Assembly (NCBI GenBank): GCA_025200525.1
Contig: CM045763.1
Coordinates: forward strand, 91,667,944 to 91,731,943
Length of the DNA: 64,000 nt
Origin: Camellia lanceoleosa
Taxonomy: Eukaryota; Streptophyta; Magnoliopsida; Ericales; Theaceae
Direction of reading: 5' to 3'
The notes beneath the pieces are model-generated. The model was not told the DNA's origin. It searched no databases and saw nothing but the letters and a program-made list of their open reading frames with translations. The position numbers and the translations under genes were made by a program. The first letter of the stretch is position 1, and every line of letters starts with the position of its first letter. Below are positions 11,007 through 23,031 of this stretch, one piece after another.

Positions 11007-11683
11007 TTTCGTCCTCGAAATTTGTCATAAGTGTAAGTTATCCACTGCGCACTTTGATAAATATATATTAGATGATTAATCTGATAGAAAATATTACCTA
11101 AAAAAAAAAACTTTACCAAAAACAATTCACTATCTAGTTGTCAAAAATTGGTTTAGGCAAAAATGAGAAATAATGGGTGACTTAAAAAACTTTTCACTCG
11201 TTTTGTTTACGATAAAAATAAATAAAAAAAATAAAATGAGAACACAATGACAGAATTATGTGCAAGAGTTGAAAAAAAATTTCAGATGAACTTTTCATTG
11301 ATGGAAAATAGTTTCAAAATTAATATCTTTATAAGTTGAACCCATTTTTAAAAGTCAAATTAAATTATTTTTTTTAATACTAAACTGAAAATTATATATA
11401 TTTAATTATATTATAATTTTGGTGGGTACTTGAGCCCGATATCCTTTATTTCTTTTCCTTCTTTTGCTATAACAAATATAAATTATATCTATTATCCTTC
11501 ACAAATTATGTACACAAAAAAAAAATTAACATATATATATATATATAAAATTATAATATAATTAAATCGATTAATAAAATATAATATTTAGGTACTAATT
11601 ACCTACTACCCTACTTCTTAAATGTGCATGTGTCCTATGCTCCAATGATGATTTATTTTTATTTTTTTTTTTATAAATCATTA
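11007..11683 (-). other. Interior of the minus-strand element, no coding sequence
   Basis: About 680 bp of AT-rich DNA includes a TA dinucleotide run near 11531-11548 and no open frame of note. An interior this small under 1.5 kb LTRs means the element lost or never had gag-pol. Confidence 0.7.
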
Positions 11684-11694
11684 CTCTGATACCA
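11684..11694 (-). promoter_or_regulatory. Primer-binding site (initiator tRNA-Met type)
   Basis: Minus strand TGGTATCAGAG lies two bases after the LTR end at 11697. It fixes the minus orientation of the element. Confidence 0.9.
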
Positions 11695-11877
11695 TTTGTC
11701 ACAACCCGCTCCCCGTACCCAAGGGTTAAGCATCGTGATGGCCAGTAACTGAGGTTACCTCTGGCCAATTCTTAAACAAATTAATAAACGCGAGCGGAAA
11801 TAATATTTAAGTGAGGGTACCAAAATAATCATTGGAGCTTCTATTTTTATTACAAAATTTATTGACAAAAAACGTTG

Positions 11878-14176
11878 TGTCACGACCCAAACCCGCCCCT
11901 GTAGGTTCGGCACCATAACCGGCCAGTAATCCGAGGATTACCTATGGCCTCTGAACATATTAACAAATAGGAAGGGGGCTGCGGAAGAAAATATACAAAA
12001 TAACAAGGTCCAATGAGTTGTGATGACGTATATGGGACAGGGAAATCCAAAACTTATTTATATACATAAACATGCTAGTCAAATACACCAAATATGTACA
12101 AAGTATTTACAAAATGTAAGCCCAAGATCTGATGTTACAAAATAGACACACAGACTAGCATGAAGTGCAAAAATAGCCATGGCGTTAGGCTTTAAGCGGA
12201 ATCTCCTCGGGAGGCGCAACGGGTGGCTGAACAAAACAAAATAGAAGGCCATCAATTCTGGCCCGGGTCCTGTGCCGCCTCACCTACATATATATAGTAA
12301 ACTGTGAGCGAAAGCCCAGCGAATAACAAACAGAGTAAAAGGATTTCAATGAATGAGTCCATACAGATTTCAGAAATCAATTCATATTGTATCAAAATCA
12401 TGCTTGATCAGATCGAAATCATAATTCAGCTTTTTCAAATTCATACTTGATCAGATCATATATAGGTAGAAATCACAAGTCATGGTTACATTTACGTGAT
12501 ACATCCATTAGCATAACTAAACAGAATGCGCAATGCGTAAGATTGTGAATAACCTCCTTAGCTCCGGCGAAGGAACCTCCGGATCCGGGTAACAAGACAG
12601 CTAAGCCCCTATGGCGGGCCTCCGGCATGGGCATTAGTGCACAAACAGAATGCATAAGGCGTAACACAACAGAATGTATGAAGCGTAAAGTTCCACGAAG
12701 GAACCTCCGATACCGGGTCATGACTATAAATCTCACATGGTACTAAGGATGTCATGGATACATGTCAGAAATTAGACAATCATTCATTGTACATAACATA
12801 TCATTTCAGAAAACATATCGCATTTTGTCACACAGAAAATAAGTACAGTTGAACATATCTTTACTAAGTTATTACTCACAGTGGGCGTTGAAACAGACAA
12901 GCGGAGCCAAAAGGTCAAACAGAGTGCGGCACGTGACCTACATAACACATAACAGACATATACATGAAACACACGTTCTAGCTTATACAAAACTTTTGTC
13001 ATTGGTTCTAAGTGTGTTTCTACCCTTGAATTCCCCTTATAGAGTCTTAAACATGGCCTAGGAATGCCTATGATGGAATAAGGATGCAAAAATGCATTTC
13101 ACGCTCGAGCGTCACTTTGCTCGTTCGAGCGGACGGCATGATCGCAGAGTGTTCGCTCGAGCGTGGAGTTCCTCGCTCAAGCGTGGGTCCAAAATCTGAA
13201 AATTCCAGATTGAACTCCGTTGCTCAAATCCAACTTTTAACCATTCAAAACTCAACCTCTTGGGCTCAATTTCTGGAAAAAGATTTCAAACTAATAGTAC
13301 AATAAGTTTCAAAAACCAATTTGTAAAATCAATGCCCATGGGTGAGACAATTTGATCACAATTTCAATAAATCACCAAGAACAAAGTTTAAACAAACATG
13401 CATGAGTCCAAATTGGATTTCAAAGCTCTAAAACATGATCCAAAGCACAGTTAACCTTAGAATTTTGCTGAATTCAAGGACCTTAGTAAAAATATGGCCA
13501 TGCATGTGAAGATTTGATACCAAACAACTTCAAATAGCATAATATGAGCATGCATGCATAAATTAAGCTTAAATTCAACATGTTAAACCCCTTCCTAACT
13601 TTAATCACCAAATTAGCCAAGAACATGCAAGAAGAACTCAAATTCTAGTTCTAGAAAATGAAATCTCTACCTTAAGTTCTCAATTTCAAGTATGTGAGCT
13701 CAATCTTGCAATTCTCCTACAATTTCTTCTAGCAATCCTTGTTGAAACCAAGCTCCCCTCACACTCTCTCACACTAGCCGTTTGGTCTCACAAGGTGATG
13801 AAAACAATGTTCTAAGACTAAGTTCCATGGTTGTCTTAGATAGTGGGCTTCAATGGCACTATTGTAAATAATTGAACTCATAATTTAATGTTATTTAATC
13901 TAATTTAATCGCACCGAATCGAATTTTAATAGAACCCACCATAAAATCACATAAAATCTAACTAGTCTAAAACACTAATCAATTTCGGAATTGGGTGCCG
14001 ATAAGGCTTCCAATTCACAATTTAAAGTTTAAAACACAAACAAATATTTCGACACCGAACAGATAGAAACACATGATTCATACAATACACATGCAAATTA
14101 ATTTCAGATTCTCTCTTAATTACTATTAGGCATAATTAAGTACCAATTAACGTTACTCAGGGTCAGGGTTATTACA
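11878..14176 (-). mobile_element. Nested Gypsy-type solo LTR (about 2.3 kb)
   Basis: It begins TGTCACGACCC and ends GGGTTATTACA in plus coordinates. It is homologous over its length to 42573-45008, sharing the ends, GTGAGCGAAAGCCCAGCGAATAA-like text, the CTCGAG pairs and an AATTTAATC-rich tail. No primer site, PPT or coding domain is present, so a solo LTR is the simplest reading. Minus orientation is inferred from the GGGCTTTCGCTCAC motif, typical of Gypsy LTRs, on the minus strand. The flanks CGTTG and TGCTG match poorly, so the target duplication is eroded or boundaries have shifted. Confidence 0.75.
13033..13181 (-). promoter_or_regulatory. CTCGAG-pair module and TATA-like box in the nested solo LTR
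   Basis: Pairs start at 13104/13124 (CTCGAG/TTCGAG) and 13156/13176 (CTCGAG/CTCAAG), both 20 bp apart. On the minus strand a CTATAAGG box lies at about 13033-13044, some 60 bp downstream of the motifs in element orientation. Confidence 0.5.
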
Positions 14177-15501
14177 TGCTGATATTTACATATAAAAATA
14201 TCATAAAGTATTGTGTGTGTCTATTCCGCAACCCTGCATCTAAGACTTTCCAAAGGCTATTTCTGAATTGCACTGTTTCCTGAAAATTGGTAAACAGCTA
14301 TAAGCACATGGCAGATTGAGAAATATTATACCAAGAGTATAAGGGACACAAAATAACTATGGATAGTTATGTAACTAAAATATTTAAGATAATTTAGTCT
14401 GAATAAATAATCATTTAAGTAGCAAAACTGAGATTATGTAAATAAATAACCATAACCATAACCATAACCATGGTGCCGAATAGAACAGAACAGAGGTCAC
14501 AAGAATAACAGTCAGAATAGAGGTACGGATTCAATAGGTGGCTCGTACGGAGTATAGTGGTGGTTCCCACAATAATGTAGCACTTATCTCTGCACAGAAC
14601 AGAGGTCAATAGATCTATGACAATATAAGGTCACAAAAAGACCAAACAGAAGCCAATGGTTATTTAAGTCCCCCAAGGCGTGGCACTCCCGTGGTGGTAT
14701 TTACAAAACATAATTGTTTATAAGGTTATAGTCAAATACTCTTTAAAAGTTAAACAAAAATATCCATTGGTTTCATTTTAACAAATAGGGTTCAGAAAAT
14801 AATCCACGTAACTGAAATATTAATATAATTTATAATACTTTATAAAACATAACTTGTATAAAAACAAATATGGTAAGCCAAAACATACGTAAAATATATC
14901 ATGGTGACTCAAGATATAATATAGCTCACCTTAACTTTAATACCTCACTCTTTCTTTACACTATCAAAGACCTTTTTGACTTCCATTATTTTTTCCTTCT
15001 TTTCCTTCCCTTTTCTTTCTCTCTTTCTTTCCTTCTCTCCTTTCTTTCTTTCTTTGTTTTCCTTTCTTTTCTTCCGCCCTGATCAGCTCCTCCATATTTA
15101 TAGGGAGGTGAGAGCATTACGTGGCCCGTGCAAATCTTCTCCAGATTCGATAATAAATTTCATATATTCATTTTTATCCTTAATAAATATTTAAGATAAT
15201 TACATTTTGACCTAATTTTTTAATATAACTATATAAATAAATTAATTCCTAATTAAATTAAATTTTATCGTATACCAATAGAAAATTAATTATTTATTTT
15301 ACTACCACATTCATTATTATTATTATTATTTATCTATTATTATTTATTTATACTTTGACCCCCAAATTTTTTTACGAATTATATTATTTTATAAAATTAC
15401 ACATAATAATACAAAATCAATCATATATTTTATTAACTGTGATTAAATAATATTAGTATAAATTTTACAGAATAATTAAAAATCTGAGTTGTTGCACTTT
15501 A

Positions 15502-16409
15502 GAATGGGATATGATGGCTACATCGAGGAGAAAGTTGAAGTGGTCTCAAACCCATGGTGAGGAGGTGAAAACAATGAGGAAGATGAGAGGAAGGAGCTGA
15601 AACAACAACATTAAACCTACAATGGAAGCCAGGCACCCTCTAAGCAACAAATATTGCAAAAAATAAAAAACAAAACTAATGTTTAGCATCAAACCAAACA
15701 AAACTAAAGTATAGTTCAAATCTATCACAATTTTAGCAACGAAACTAACTAATTAATCAACAAAACTAATCAAAGTTTACAGCAACTTTCCCCAATATTT
15801 CAACAAAACTAACTAATTAAAATATCTGTTAGAGATCTCATTGAACAAAACACCGAATACCCACAACCTTAGTCTGCTCCATTGCCAACGTCGAAGTCGT
15901 TGCACTGTATGGCAGAAAACATAATAGTGCTTAAATAGATAGATTAATGGGTTGTTAAAAAAAAAAGGATTAATGGTGACTTTAAAAACTGATTTAATAC
16001 AAATCTAATACAAATCGGATATTAATACAAATCAGCAAGAGGAAATCAAGTAATTAATCAACACAACTAATTGTTTAAGATGGGTTGCTCAAGAAAAATC
16101 AAAGCCCAGATTTCCATTTTCCCCATTGTTTAAGATGGGTTTGCTCAGTTGAACAGTAGTTCTACTGGATTCTTGTATAGATATCAGTCTTATCCTCAAT
16201 TCAAAAACACCCTTGTTCCCTTTTTGCAGTGACTCCATTCGGTCTTTGTCAATATTGAAGGGGGTTTGGGCTGCCACTGTTGATGGCGATTGGTATGGCG
16301 GAAAGAGGGAGAGAGGAAAAGAGAAGATGAAGAGAGTAATAGGGGGTTTGGGGTTCGGTCGTCGGCAAGGGTTGGGCTCCAACAGGAAAACACGGGAATG
16401 GGCTCCGAT

Positions 16410-16410
<1 letters not shown>
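15502..16410. other. Flanking DNA with possible minus-strand gene 5' end
   Basis: It continues the flank interrupted at 9517. A minus-strand open frame of 97 residues (16382-16089) follows a CT-rich tract, an arrangement like a plant 5' UTR plus first exon. Its sequence is low in recognisable features and no domain is seen. The frame may be chance. Confidence 0.25.
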
Positions 16411-16455
<45 letters not shown>

Positions 16456-16544
16456 TGTGTGTGTGTGTGTGTGTATGTGTGTGTGTGTGTGTTTTCAACA
16501 TTTGAAATCAGAAAAGAGATGAGAGGAGTGTGGGTGAGAGAGTG

Positions 16545-16595
<51 letters not shown>
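16411..16595. repeat. (GA)n/(GT)n compound microsatellites
   Basis: A GA run at about 16412-16452 passes directly into a GT run to about 16492, with one TATG interruption. A second GT run spans about 16547-16586 and ends in GAGAGAGA. Open frames through this region are repeat translations, not genes. Confidence 0.95.
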
Positions 16596-17519
16596 TAGTG
16601 TATGTTGAACATGTAAGGTGATTACATTTTAGACCAAATAGAGAGTGAGACATTTTGAGCCCTTGGATTGAATCAATCTAATGGTCCATAGTCCTATCAG
16701 GATAAATAAAAAATAAAAAAACAAAGTTGTTTTGTTATATAGATATTTCTCATCAAATTATTTATAACAAAAAAAAGAAAAAATTACAAATTAGTTGTAG
16801 TTTTCCAAAAGTATTTATATATTTATAAAAAGACTTATGACTTTCATAATTAAATTTTATAAATTTTATCATGAATTTGAAATTTTTTTCAACTACATGT
16901 TGATTGTTTATTTCCCCTACTAAAAAAAAGTTACACTAATCTTTTTTAAGATTTAAACAATATGAATAGCATAAAATTGATATAATTATGTTAGATAAAA
17001 ATGATGTTATTTCTTTAATATTAAAAAATATATTTTATTATTATTTGTACTTGTGTTTATCGGGAAATTTTATAATACACACTGTTTTTTTGTTTGTACC
17101 GTATATCCAGTTATGACCTTTGCAATATTTAGTTATAATTCATTGGGGTGTTGATTATGACTTGATTATGACACATTATAGTGTTAGTTATGACTTAATT
17201 ATAATCTCTTGTGATTTTTAATTATGACCTCTTTTAATTTTTATTTTGATTATAACTGAAAAGGTTTTTGGTTGTGTCTAAAGTGGTATTTAGTTATTAC
17301 ATTTGGTCATGACTCATTGTGATGTTGGATAAGATATATTTTAATTATAAACGAAAGGGTCTTTAGTTATACCTCAAGTGGTGTTTAATTATGACCCATT
17401 ATATTTTATTTTTAGTTATAATTAAAAGTGATTATGCCATAACTTATATATGGTAAACATTCGAAAAATAAATAGTAAGTAGATTGCTAACCAATTGTAA
17501 GTATTCAAAATTTGTAAAA

Positions 17520-17918
17520 GGGTTTGGCTTCCCTCCAGTCCGTGATTGGACTGGAGGGTGCTGTTGGGCCCGTGGAGGTCTACCACGAGTCCCGCTTTAA
17601 TAATCCGAGTCGTTCAATATATAGAACTCGTCGAGTATTATATTGTCATAAAAAATTACATTGATTGGATATTAACAGCTACTTGATCAAATCAGTTTTG
17701 CATAAAATAAAGGACGGTAAAAAAAAAATGGTTGACAAAAATCTGATCCGATGAAATAGTTATTGATATCCGATCAACGTGATTTTTTACAAGCATATAA
17801 TACTCGATAAGTTATACACATTGTACTGTTCGGATTATTGAAACGGGACCCGTGGTGAGCCGCAAAAGGCCTAATAGCACCCTCCAATCCATGATCGGAC
17901 TGGAGGGAAGCCCAACCC
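17520..17918. mobile_element. Foldback MITE, Mutator-like (9-bp duplication)
   Basis: The 399-bp element has long inverted arms: GGGTTTGGCTTCCCTCCAG at the left is matched by the complement of CTGGAGGGAAGCCCAACCC at the right. Both ends also hold an inner small inverted repeat, TCCAGTCCGTGATTGGACTGGA and its degenerate partner. It is flanked by perfect TTTGTAAAA copies at 17511-17519 and 17919-17927. A 9-bp duplication with long terminal inverted repeats is the mark of the Mutator superfamily. No coding sequence is present. Confidence 0.88.
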
Positions 17919-20041
17919 TTTGTAAAAATGGTAAAATACTGAGTGGAAAGTAAAGTCACAATTAGTGATAAATAGAATCAAAACCAATGGTAAGTATTGT
18001 GTTTATAAATGCTAACTATTTAATGATATTTTACTATTACTTAATCATACAACACTTACTAATTAAAGATAATTTACTTACTATTCAACCAAACTTCGTT
18101 TACTACTTTATCAGACTTGATTTTTTATTCAATCAAACTCACTTACTACTTAATAAAACTCCCCTTACTATTGATTGGTAAGTAGAATCACAACAAATAG
18201 TAAATATTATATTTATGAACAATAAGTATGATTTCGACATTGAGTTCTACAATCCATCTTGGTAGCAATAATGATTAAATATGAGTCCACTTATTACTTA
18301 ATAACATCCCACTTATTACTCTATCAAATTATTATTTTTTTTTTTTGTGTGGATATTTTAGATATTTTTAAAAAGATTTGAATTTATAAAAATTACTAAT
18401 AGGTTTTTATTTATCCTACTCAGTGATATTTGATTTACTACTTTATTAAGTTGACTTATTATTCAATCAAACCCCATATACTACTTAATCAGATTTGACT
18501 TACTACTCAATTAAACGATATTTACTACTCATTGAGACTCCACTTATTACTCTATCAAACTTGACTTACTACTTATTTAGGTACCATTTTATTTTACTCC
18601 GCTGTATTATTAATCTGTTAATTTAAGAAATGGCCTTTGGTAACCTCATTTATCAATTAGTTGTGACGTCTAACCTCTAAGTATTGGGGTCAGGTCAAGT
18701 CGTGAGATGAACGAATGATAAGTAGAGTCACAATGGGTGGTTAATGCAATTAAACGAATGGTAAATATTGCATTTATGAATAATAAGTATTATATCAATA
18801 AATTGTATGTATTGCTTTAATAAGTGGTAAATAATGTCATAAATAGTTGTAAGTAATTAAAATATTCATTTACTATTTTATTAGACTTGACTTACTACTT
18901 AATGAGATTTCACTTATTATTGAGTGATAAGTAAAATGAATAGTAAGTAGAGTCACAATAAGTGGTCAGTACAATGAGAACAAATAGTAAGTACTATGTT
19001 TTTAGATGGTAAGTATTATCTCAATAGGTTGTAAGTATTATTATAATAAGTGATAAGTAATGTCACAATTGGTTTTAAAGTAAATTAAAATATCCACTTA
19101 CTACTCTATTAGTCTTGAATTATTACTTAATAAGATTTCACTTACTATTGAGTGATAAGTAGAACGAATGGTAAGTCTCAATGAGTGGTAAGTACAATGA
19201 AAATAAATGAGAAATGATTAATATCTCAATAAGTTGTAAGTATTGTTATAATAAATGGTAAGTAAGGTTACAATTGGTTTTTTTTTTTTTTTTTTATAAA
19301 AAAATCCACTAACTACTCAATTAAACATGACTTACTACTCTATCATACTAGATTAACTACTCATTTAAACTATACTTACCACTCAATTAGACCTGCTTAT
19401 TATTTCATCATATTTTATTTTTCTTACGACTTAGTAAAACCTCATAATTTTTCTTTAATTAGATGAAATGTTATTATAACAAAACCATAAAATTGAATTA
19501 AAAACATCATAGAAGGTTAAAATAAAATAAAGATATCTGATTGTGCACAGTAAATTCATTAAAAAAAAATGTGAAATAATTAAAACTTCAGAAAAATTTG
19601 ATATGAAATTCATATAAATTATATAAAGTATACAAAATTTATAAGTAATAAAATAAAATTATGGATCTCAAATTATTAAACAAAAATGTAAAATTTTATA
19701 TTTATTATATACATTTTTTTACATTCTACTTTATAAATTTCATATTTATTTTAGAAGTTTTCAAAATGTATTATAATTTAATACTATTAGTTTACCAGCT
19801 ACCTAAAAAGTTAGTTAGATGAATGTTGCTAATACCTGAGTGAGAATTTTGTGGAATAGTAAGTATAATCATATAAGTGATGATAAGTTTGCTTAATTAT
19901 TGTGGTAAGTTGAAAATTCATATTTTTGTTTCAAAACTAGTGAATACTACATGTTTAATTAGATTTACTAACTAATTTATTTTTATAAATTTTTAATAAA
20001 ATTAAATTTATTTATACGTTTTTTTTATTTATTATGCTTAT

Positions 20042-21109
20042 CAGTGGCAGAGCCAAAAAAATAAATTAGAGGGGGCATTTCTTAATTACAATATTGAAAA
20101 TATTTACAAAAATATTTCACAAAAATTTTTACGATTGACTTCAAGAAAAAAAAAAAAAAAATCAGTGTGTTTGGTTTAAGTTTTTTGAATTAAATTTTTT
20201 TTGAAAATTAAGTTTTTTATTTTTTATTTTATTTTATTTTTTTGTTTTTAGTGAATATTTTTAAAATTTGAAGCATTTTTTTTTTTTTTTTGAAACTTTT
20301 TTAGATGCATGATGTATCTAATATATATATATATATATTTGTGAAAAAATATTTTAAAAAATAAATAAATACATAAAATATGAAAAATGTACTTATTTTT
20401 TGTATTTTTTTTATATTTTTGGTATTTTGTGAATTTTTTAAAGATTTTTTTTCTCAAAAATTATATTTTTTAAGTATATTTATGTTAGGTGTGTCTAAAA
20501 ATTAAAAAAAATTACTTAAAATATTAAAAAAAATTAATAAAAACAAAAAAAAAATACGAAAAACAAAAGCGTAGAATTTTTTGAAAAGTGTTTTTAGAAA
20601 ACTCAAACCAAACAAAGTGAATATGTTATTTGTAATTAGTGTATCATGGACAACATTAAAAAAAGTCATGGATATAAAGTTTTAAAATAAATTATATAAT
20701 GATAAAGTAATTTTTTATACAAAATATGCGTAAAAATTCAATATAATAGTCATACCACACAATCATTAACATGTGATATTACCAATCAATAATAAAGAAG
20801 CACATGGAGGATGAACCTTGCATATTAAATGTAACTCACAATTCAATAAATTTTATATTTTCATTGAGATTAATTATGTTTGCATATCAATAATGTTAAA
20901 GATCACCATTATATTGAAATTTTCATAGATAATAATATTGTAGTCTCTTATAATCATTATTGTTCTTATAATTTAAAAAATATCATTGACATTTCACTCT
21001 AAATAATATTTTTATATAAAATATTTTCTTTATATTTGTAAAAAAAAAAAAATTCCAAAACTCAGGGGAGGCACGTGACCCCCCTAGACCCTTCTTCCCT
21101 CCGCCCCTG
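20042..21109. mobile_element. Non-autonomous hAT-type element (about 1.07 kb)
   Basis: It starts CAGTGGCAGAGCC and ends CCGCCCCTG, consistent with imperfect terminal inverted repeats of the CAGNGGCGGAGCC type seen on plant hAT elements. Perfect 8-bp duplications ATGCTTAT lie at 20034-20041 and 21110-21117. The interior is very AT-rich with poly-T and poly-A runs and no transposase. Confidence 0.85.
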
Positions 21110-21117
21110 ATGCTTAT

Positions 21118-21640
21118 TGTTCACAATTAATATTTGTAGAAGTTGTTGAATTTGTAAATTAATTGATGTTCACACTCCATATAATATTCACAAATTTATT
21201 AAAATATAATAGAACTAATATATTTTTCAAAACTATTACCGTTTACTTGTTTAGCCATTTTGTTATTTGAAGATGACTTTATCTTTTTCAATGGTAAGTT
21301 GAGTTTTATTAAGTGCTAAGTATTGCTATATTGAATGGTAAGTATGATAGAATGTACAAGTAAGTTAAACTCATTTTGTTTCTCTAAAGACCACAACGTG
21401 TTTCACCAAGCTATCTTATTTTCTGAATTTGATTTTAATCATTGCCAATGAATGGTTAAAATTTCTGCTAACTTAAATCTAATGGCTAAAATTAATTTAT
21501 ATAGTACATGAAAACCATTTTTATGTAGCATAGAAAATTCCACACCGCACATGAGGATTACAAATTACGAACTAAAAAACAACAGCCTTTCGGCGATTAC
21601 ACGGTTTGAAATCATGACTCAATAAAATTCCAATGCATCA
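21118..21640. other. AT-rich spacer
   Basis: It carries the tail of the TAAGTA-type array to about 21370, then plain AT-rich DNA. I see no gene. Confidence 0.5.
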
Positions 21641-21643
21641 CAG

Positions 21644-21780
21644 CACTACACGGAAAAAGGGGTTTCCAGCATTTTTTTTCCTGCATTTATTGAAAACTCA
21701 TCCATTCAATTTTGTTCTTTACATTTTGCAATAAATTCGAATTTTGTTAAAAAATTTCCTGACGTTTACAAAAATATGCC
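21644..21780 (+). mobile_element. Possible CACTA-type terminus remnant
   Basis: CACTACACGGAAAAAGGGG resembles the CACTACNNGAAAAA terminal inverted repeat of plant CACTA (En/Spm) elements and is followed by short subterminal repeats. No matching right end was found in the window, so this is a one-ended remnant or chance similarity. Confidence 0.4.
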
Positions 21781-22111
21781 GCTAAAGCAAATTTGTAATA
21801 CAACGTGGTTTTGGTGGGAGGTATCAGGTCGGTTACCTACCTAAATGAATCATTTTTAAATTATAAATTTTTTTTAAATATTAATTTTAAATTAGTTTTC
21901 TTATGTCAGGATTCTTCCCCCCTTTTTTTTCGAATTTGGGGTGACTGTTGTGCATCGGATTTGGAGTGGTTGTTGTGCAATTAAATGGGCCCATTTTAGG
22001 GTCCATTTCAATAATCCGAACTGTTCACATTTTAGAATATATCAAGTAGAACATATCTGAAAAAAATCAAGTTAATCGGATATCGTTTACCCTTTCATCC
22101 ACTCACATTTG

Positions 22112-22982
22112 TGAAGGGGCTGAATATGAAACGGGTTGGATCCAAGCCTTGGGTTGGCCCATTCCACTAAAGCCCAAATCCAAGTGGGTTAGATGAACAT
22201 ATGGGCAAGCCAACTAAGCCCAACTCCATTAACTAAAGTCCACCCAAGTTCTCAAGCACTTGGGCTCAACTCGTAGTGGAAAGGCCAATCCAGCTGCGAT
22301 ACTGGGCTAGAGCCGAGCTGCAGGACTCATTCTATGGACCGAACTGATAGGTCAAACCCATCATCAAAACCAAAGTGGGCCGTGTTCCGTACACAGATAT
22401 CTGAATGGGCTAGCCCATCCCTACAGTAGTCTCGCAAAGAAGGAGCCGAGTGAGGCACCAACGATCTTGGTGAGGAACCTCTCGGAGAAACATGGAAGCT
22501 GTGAGTATATGCATGTGCAAGTTGCCACCTCAGCTGGTCCCCAACACCTAGAATCACGGAAACAGTTAAACCAGATGAATGTGGTTTGTTATCAGCATGA
22601 CTACAATGAATATATGCACCCTTTGACAACTACCAAATGGTCCCCCACCTAGAGCAATGCTAAAAGGAAACTTGACAGCACCAAAACTCCATGAAACCAT
22701 CTTGGACAACAAGCAAGGAGTACAATATAAACTACACTAACTTCACATTGAAGGTAACTGATCAAAGCTGAACCTTTACTTACAAAAACTCAACTCTCTA
22801 CACTTAGGGGGCACTTTACTTCTTCTTCGATTACTCATTCCTACACCGAAGGGGTTATCCGGCCAACCCCGGCCTGGCAGCTCTCATGGTGCTTCTTGCT
22901 GCAGGGACCTCACTTCTTGGATAGCCCAGCCGAGTGCGGAGCTCCAATCCGCTTTCATCTAGTACGGTATCCGGTACGCATA
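22112..22982 (+). repeat. 5' LTR of the Tat-type element
   Basis: It starts TGAAGGGGCTGAATATGAA and ends TACGCATA (CA eroded to TA). It is homologous to 32423-33313, with a short indel in the middle near 22450. A TATAA box lies at 22726-22730. No clear primer site follows; ATTAGTGCGGTGAACGTGG is at best a heavily changed one. Confidence 0.92.
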
Positions 22983-23031
22983 ATTAGTGCGGTGAACGTG
23001 GACGCTTCGCTTCTGAATTCTGCACTCGATT

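Larger units (their letters stand above)
9518..15496 (-). mobile_element. Non-autonomous Gypsy-type LTR element with tiny interior, host of a nested solo LTR
   Basis: Read on the minus strand, an LTR starting TGT(A/G)CAACTCAG (15496 down to 11697) is followed by a Met primer site. About 0.7 kb of non-coding interior follows, then a polypurine tract and a second LTR (10987 down to 9518). The element is flanked by perfect CTTTA duplications at 9513-9517 and 15497-15501, which proves a single insertion. No gag or pol is encoded, so it must have been mobilised by a relative. TGTAACAACTC-type ends and the PPT resemble plant Ty3/Gypsy chromovirus LTRs, which is a lineage inference. Excluding the nested element, the LTRs are about 1.5 kb. 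Confidence 0.88.
11697..15496 (-). repeat. 5' LTR of the minus-strand Gypsy-type element, split by an insertion
   Basis: The two parts are 11697-11877 and 14177-15496. Alignment to the other LTR is continuous across the break, with ATTGACAAAAAA before it and GATATTTACATATAAAAATA after it. This shows that 11878-14176 arrived later. Confidence 0.9.
17090..21370. repeat. Degenerate AT-rich array of TAAGTA / CTTACTACT motifs
   Basis: From about 17090 to 17450 the phrase TTAGTTATGAC recurs. From about 17940 to 19440, phrases such as GGTAAGTATTGT and CTTACTACTCAATCAAAC recur on alternating strands. Remnants continue to 19960 and again at 21290-21370, after the hAT element. The foldback MITE at 17520-17918 and the hAT element at 20042-21109 interrupt it. 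No open frame of note and no fixed period are seen. Its origin is unknown. Confidence 0.6.

Noticed and set aside
12473..13305. Frames of 70-101 residues in the nested solo LTR
   Set aside because: There is no domain and no conservation of frame with the sister LTR copy at 42573-45008.
16196..16545. Open frames on both strands through the GA/GT runs
   Set aside because: They are translations of dinucleotide repeats and have no domain.
22327..22629. Minus-strand frame of 100 residues, similar to one at 32643-32960
   Set aside because: The two match because they lie in the two LTRs of one element. Similarity is due to LTR copying, not coding.
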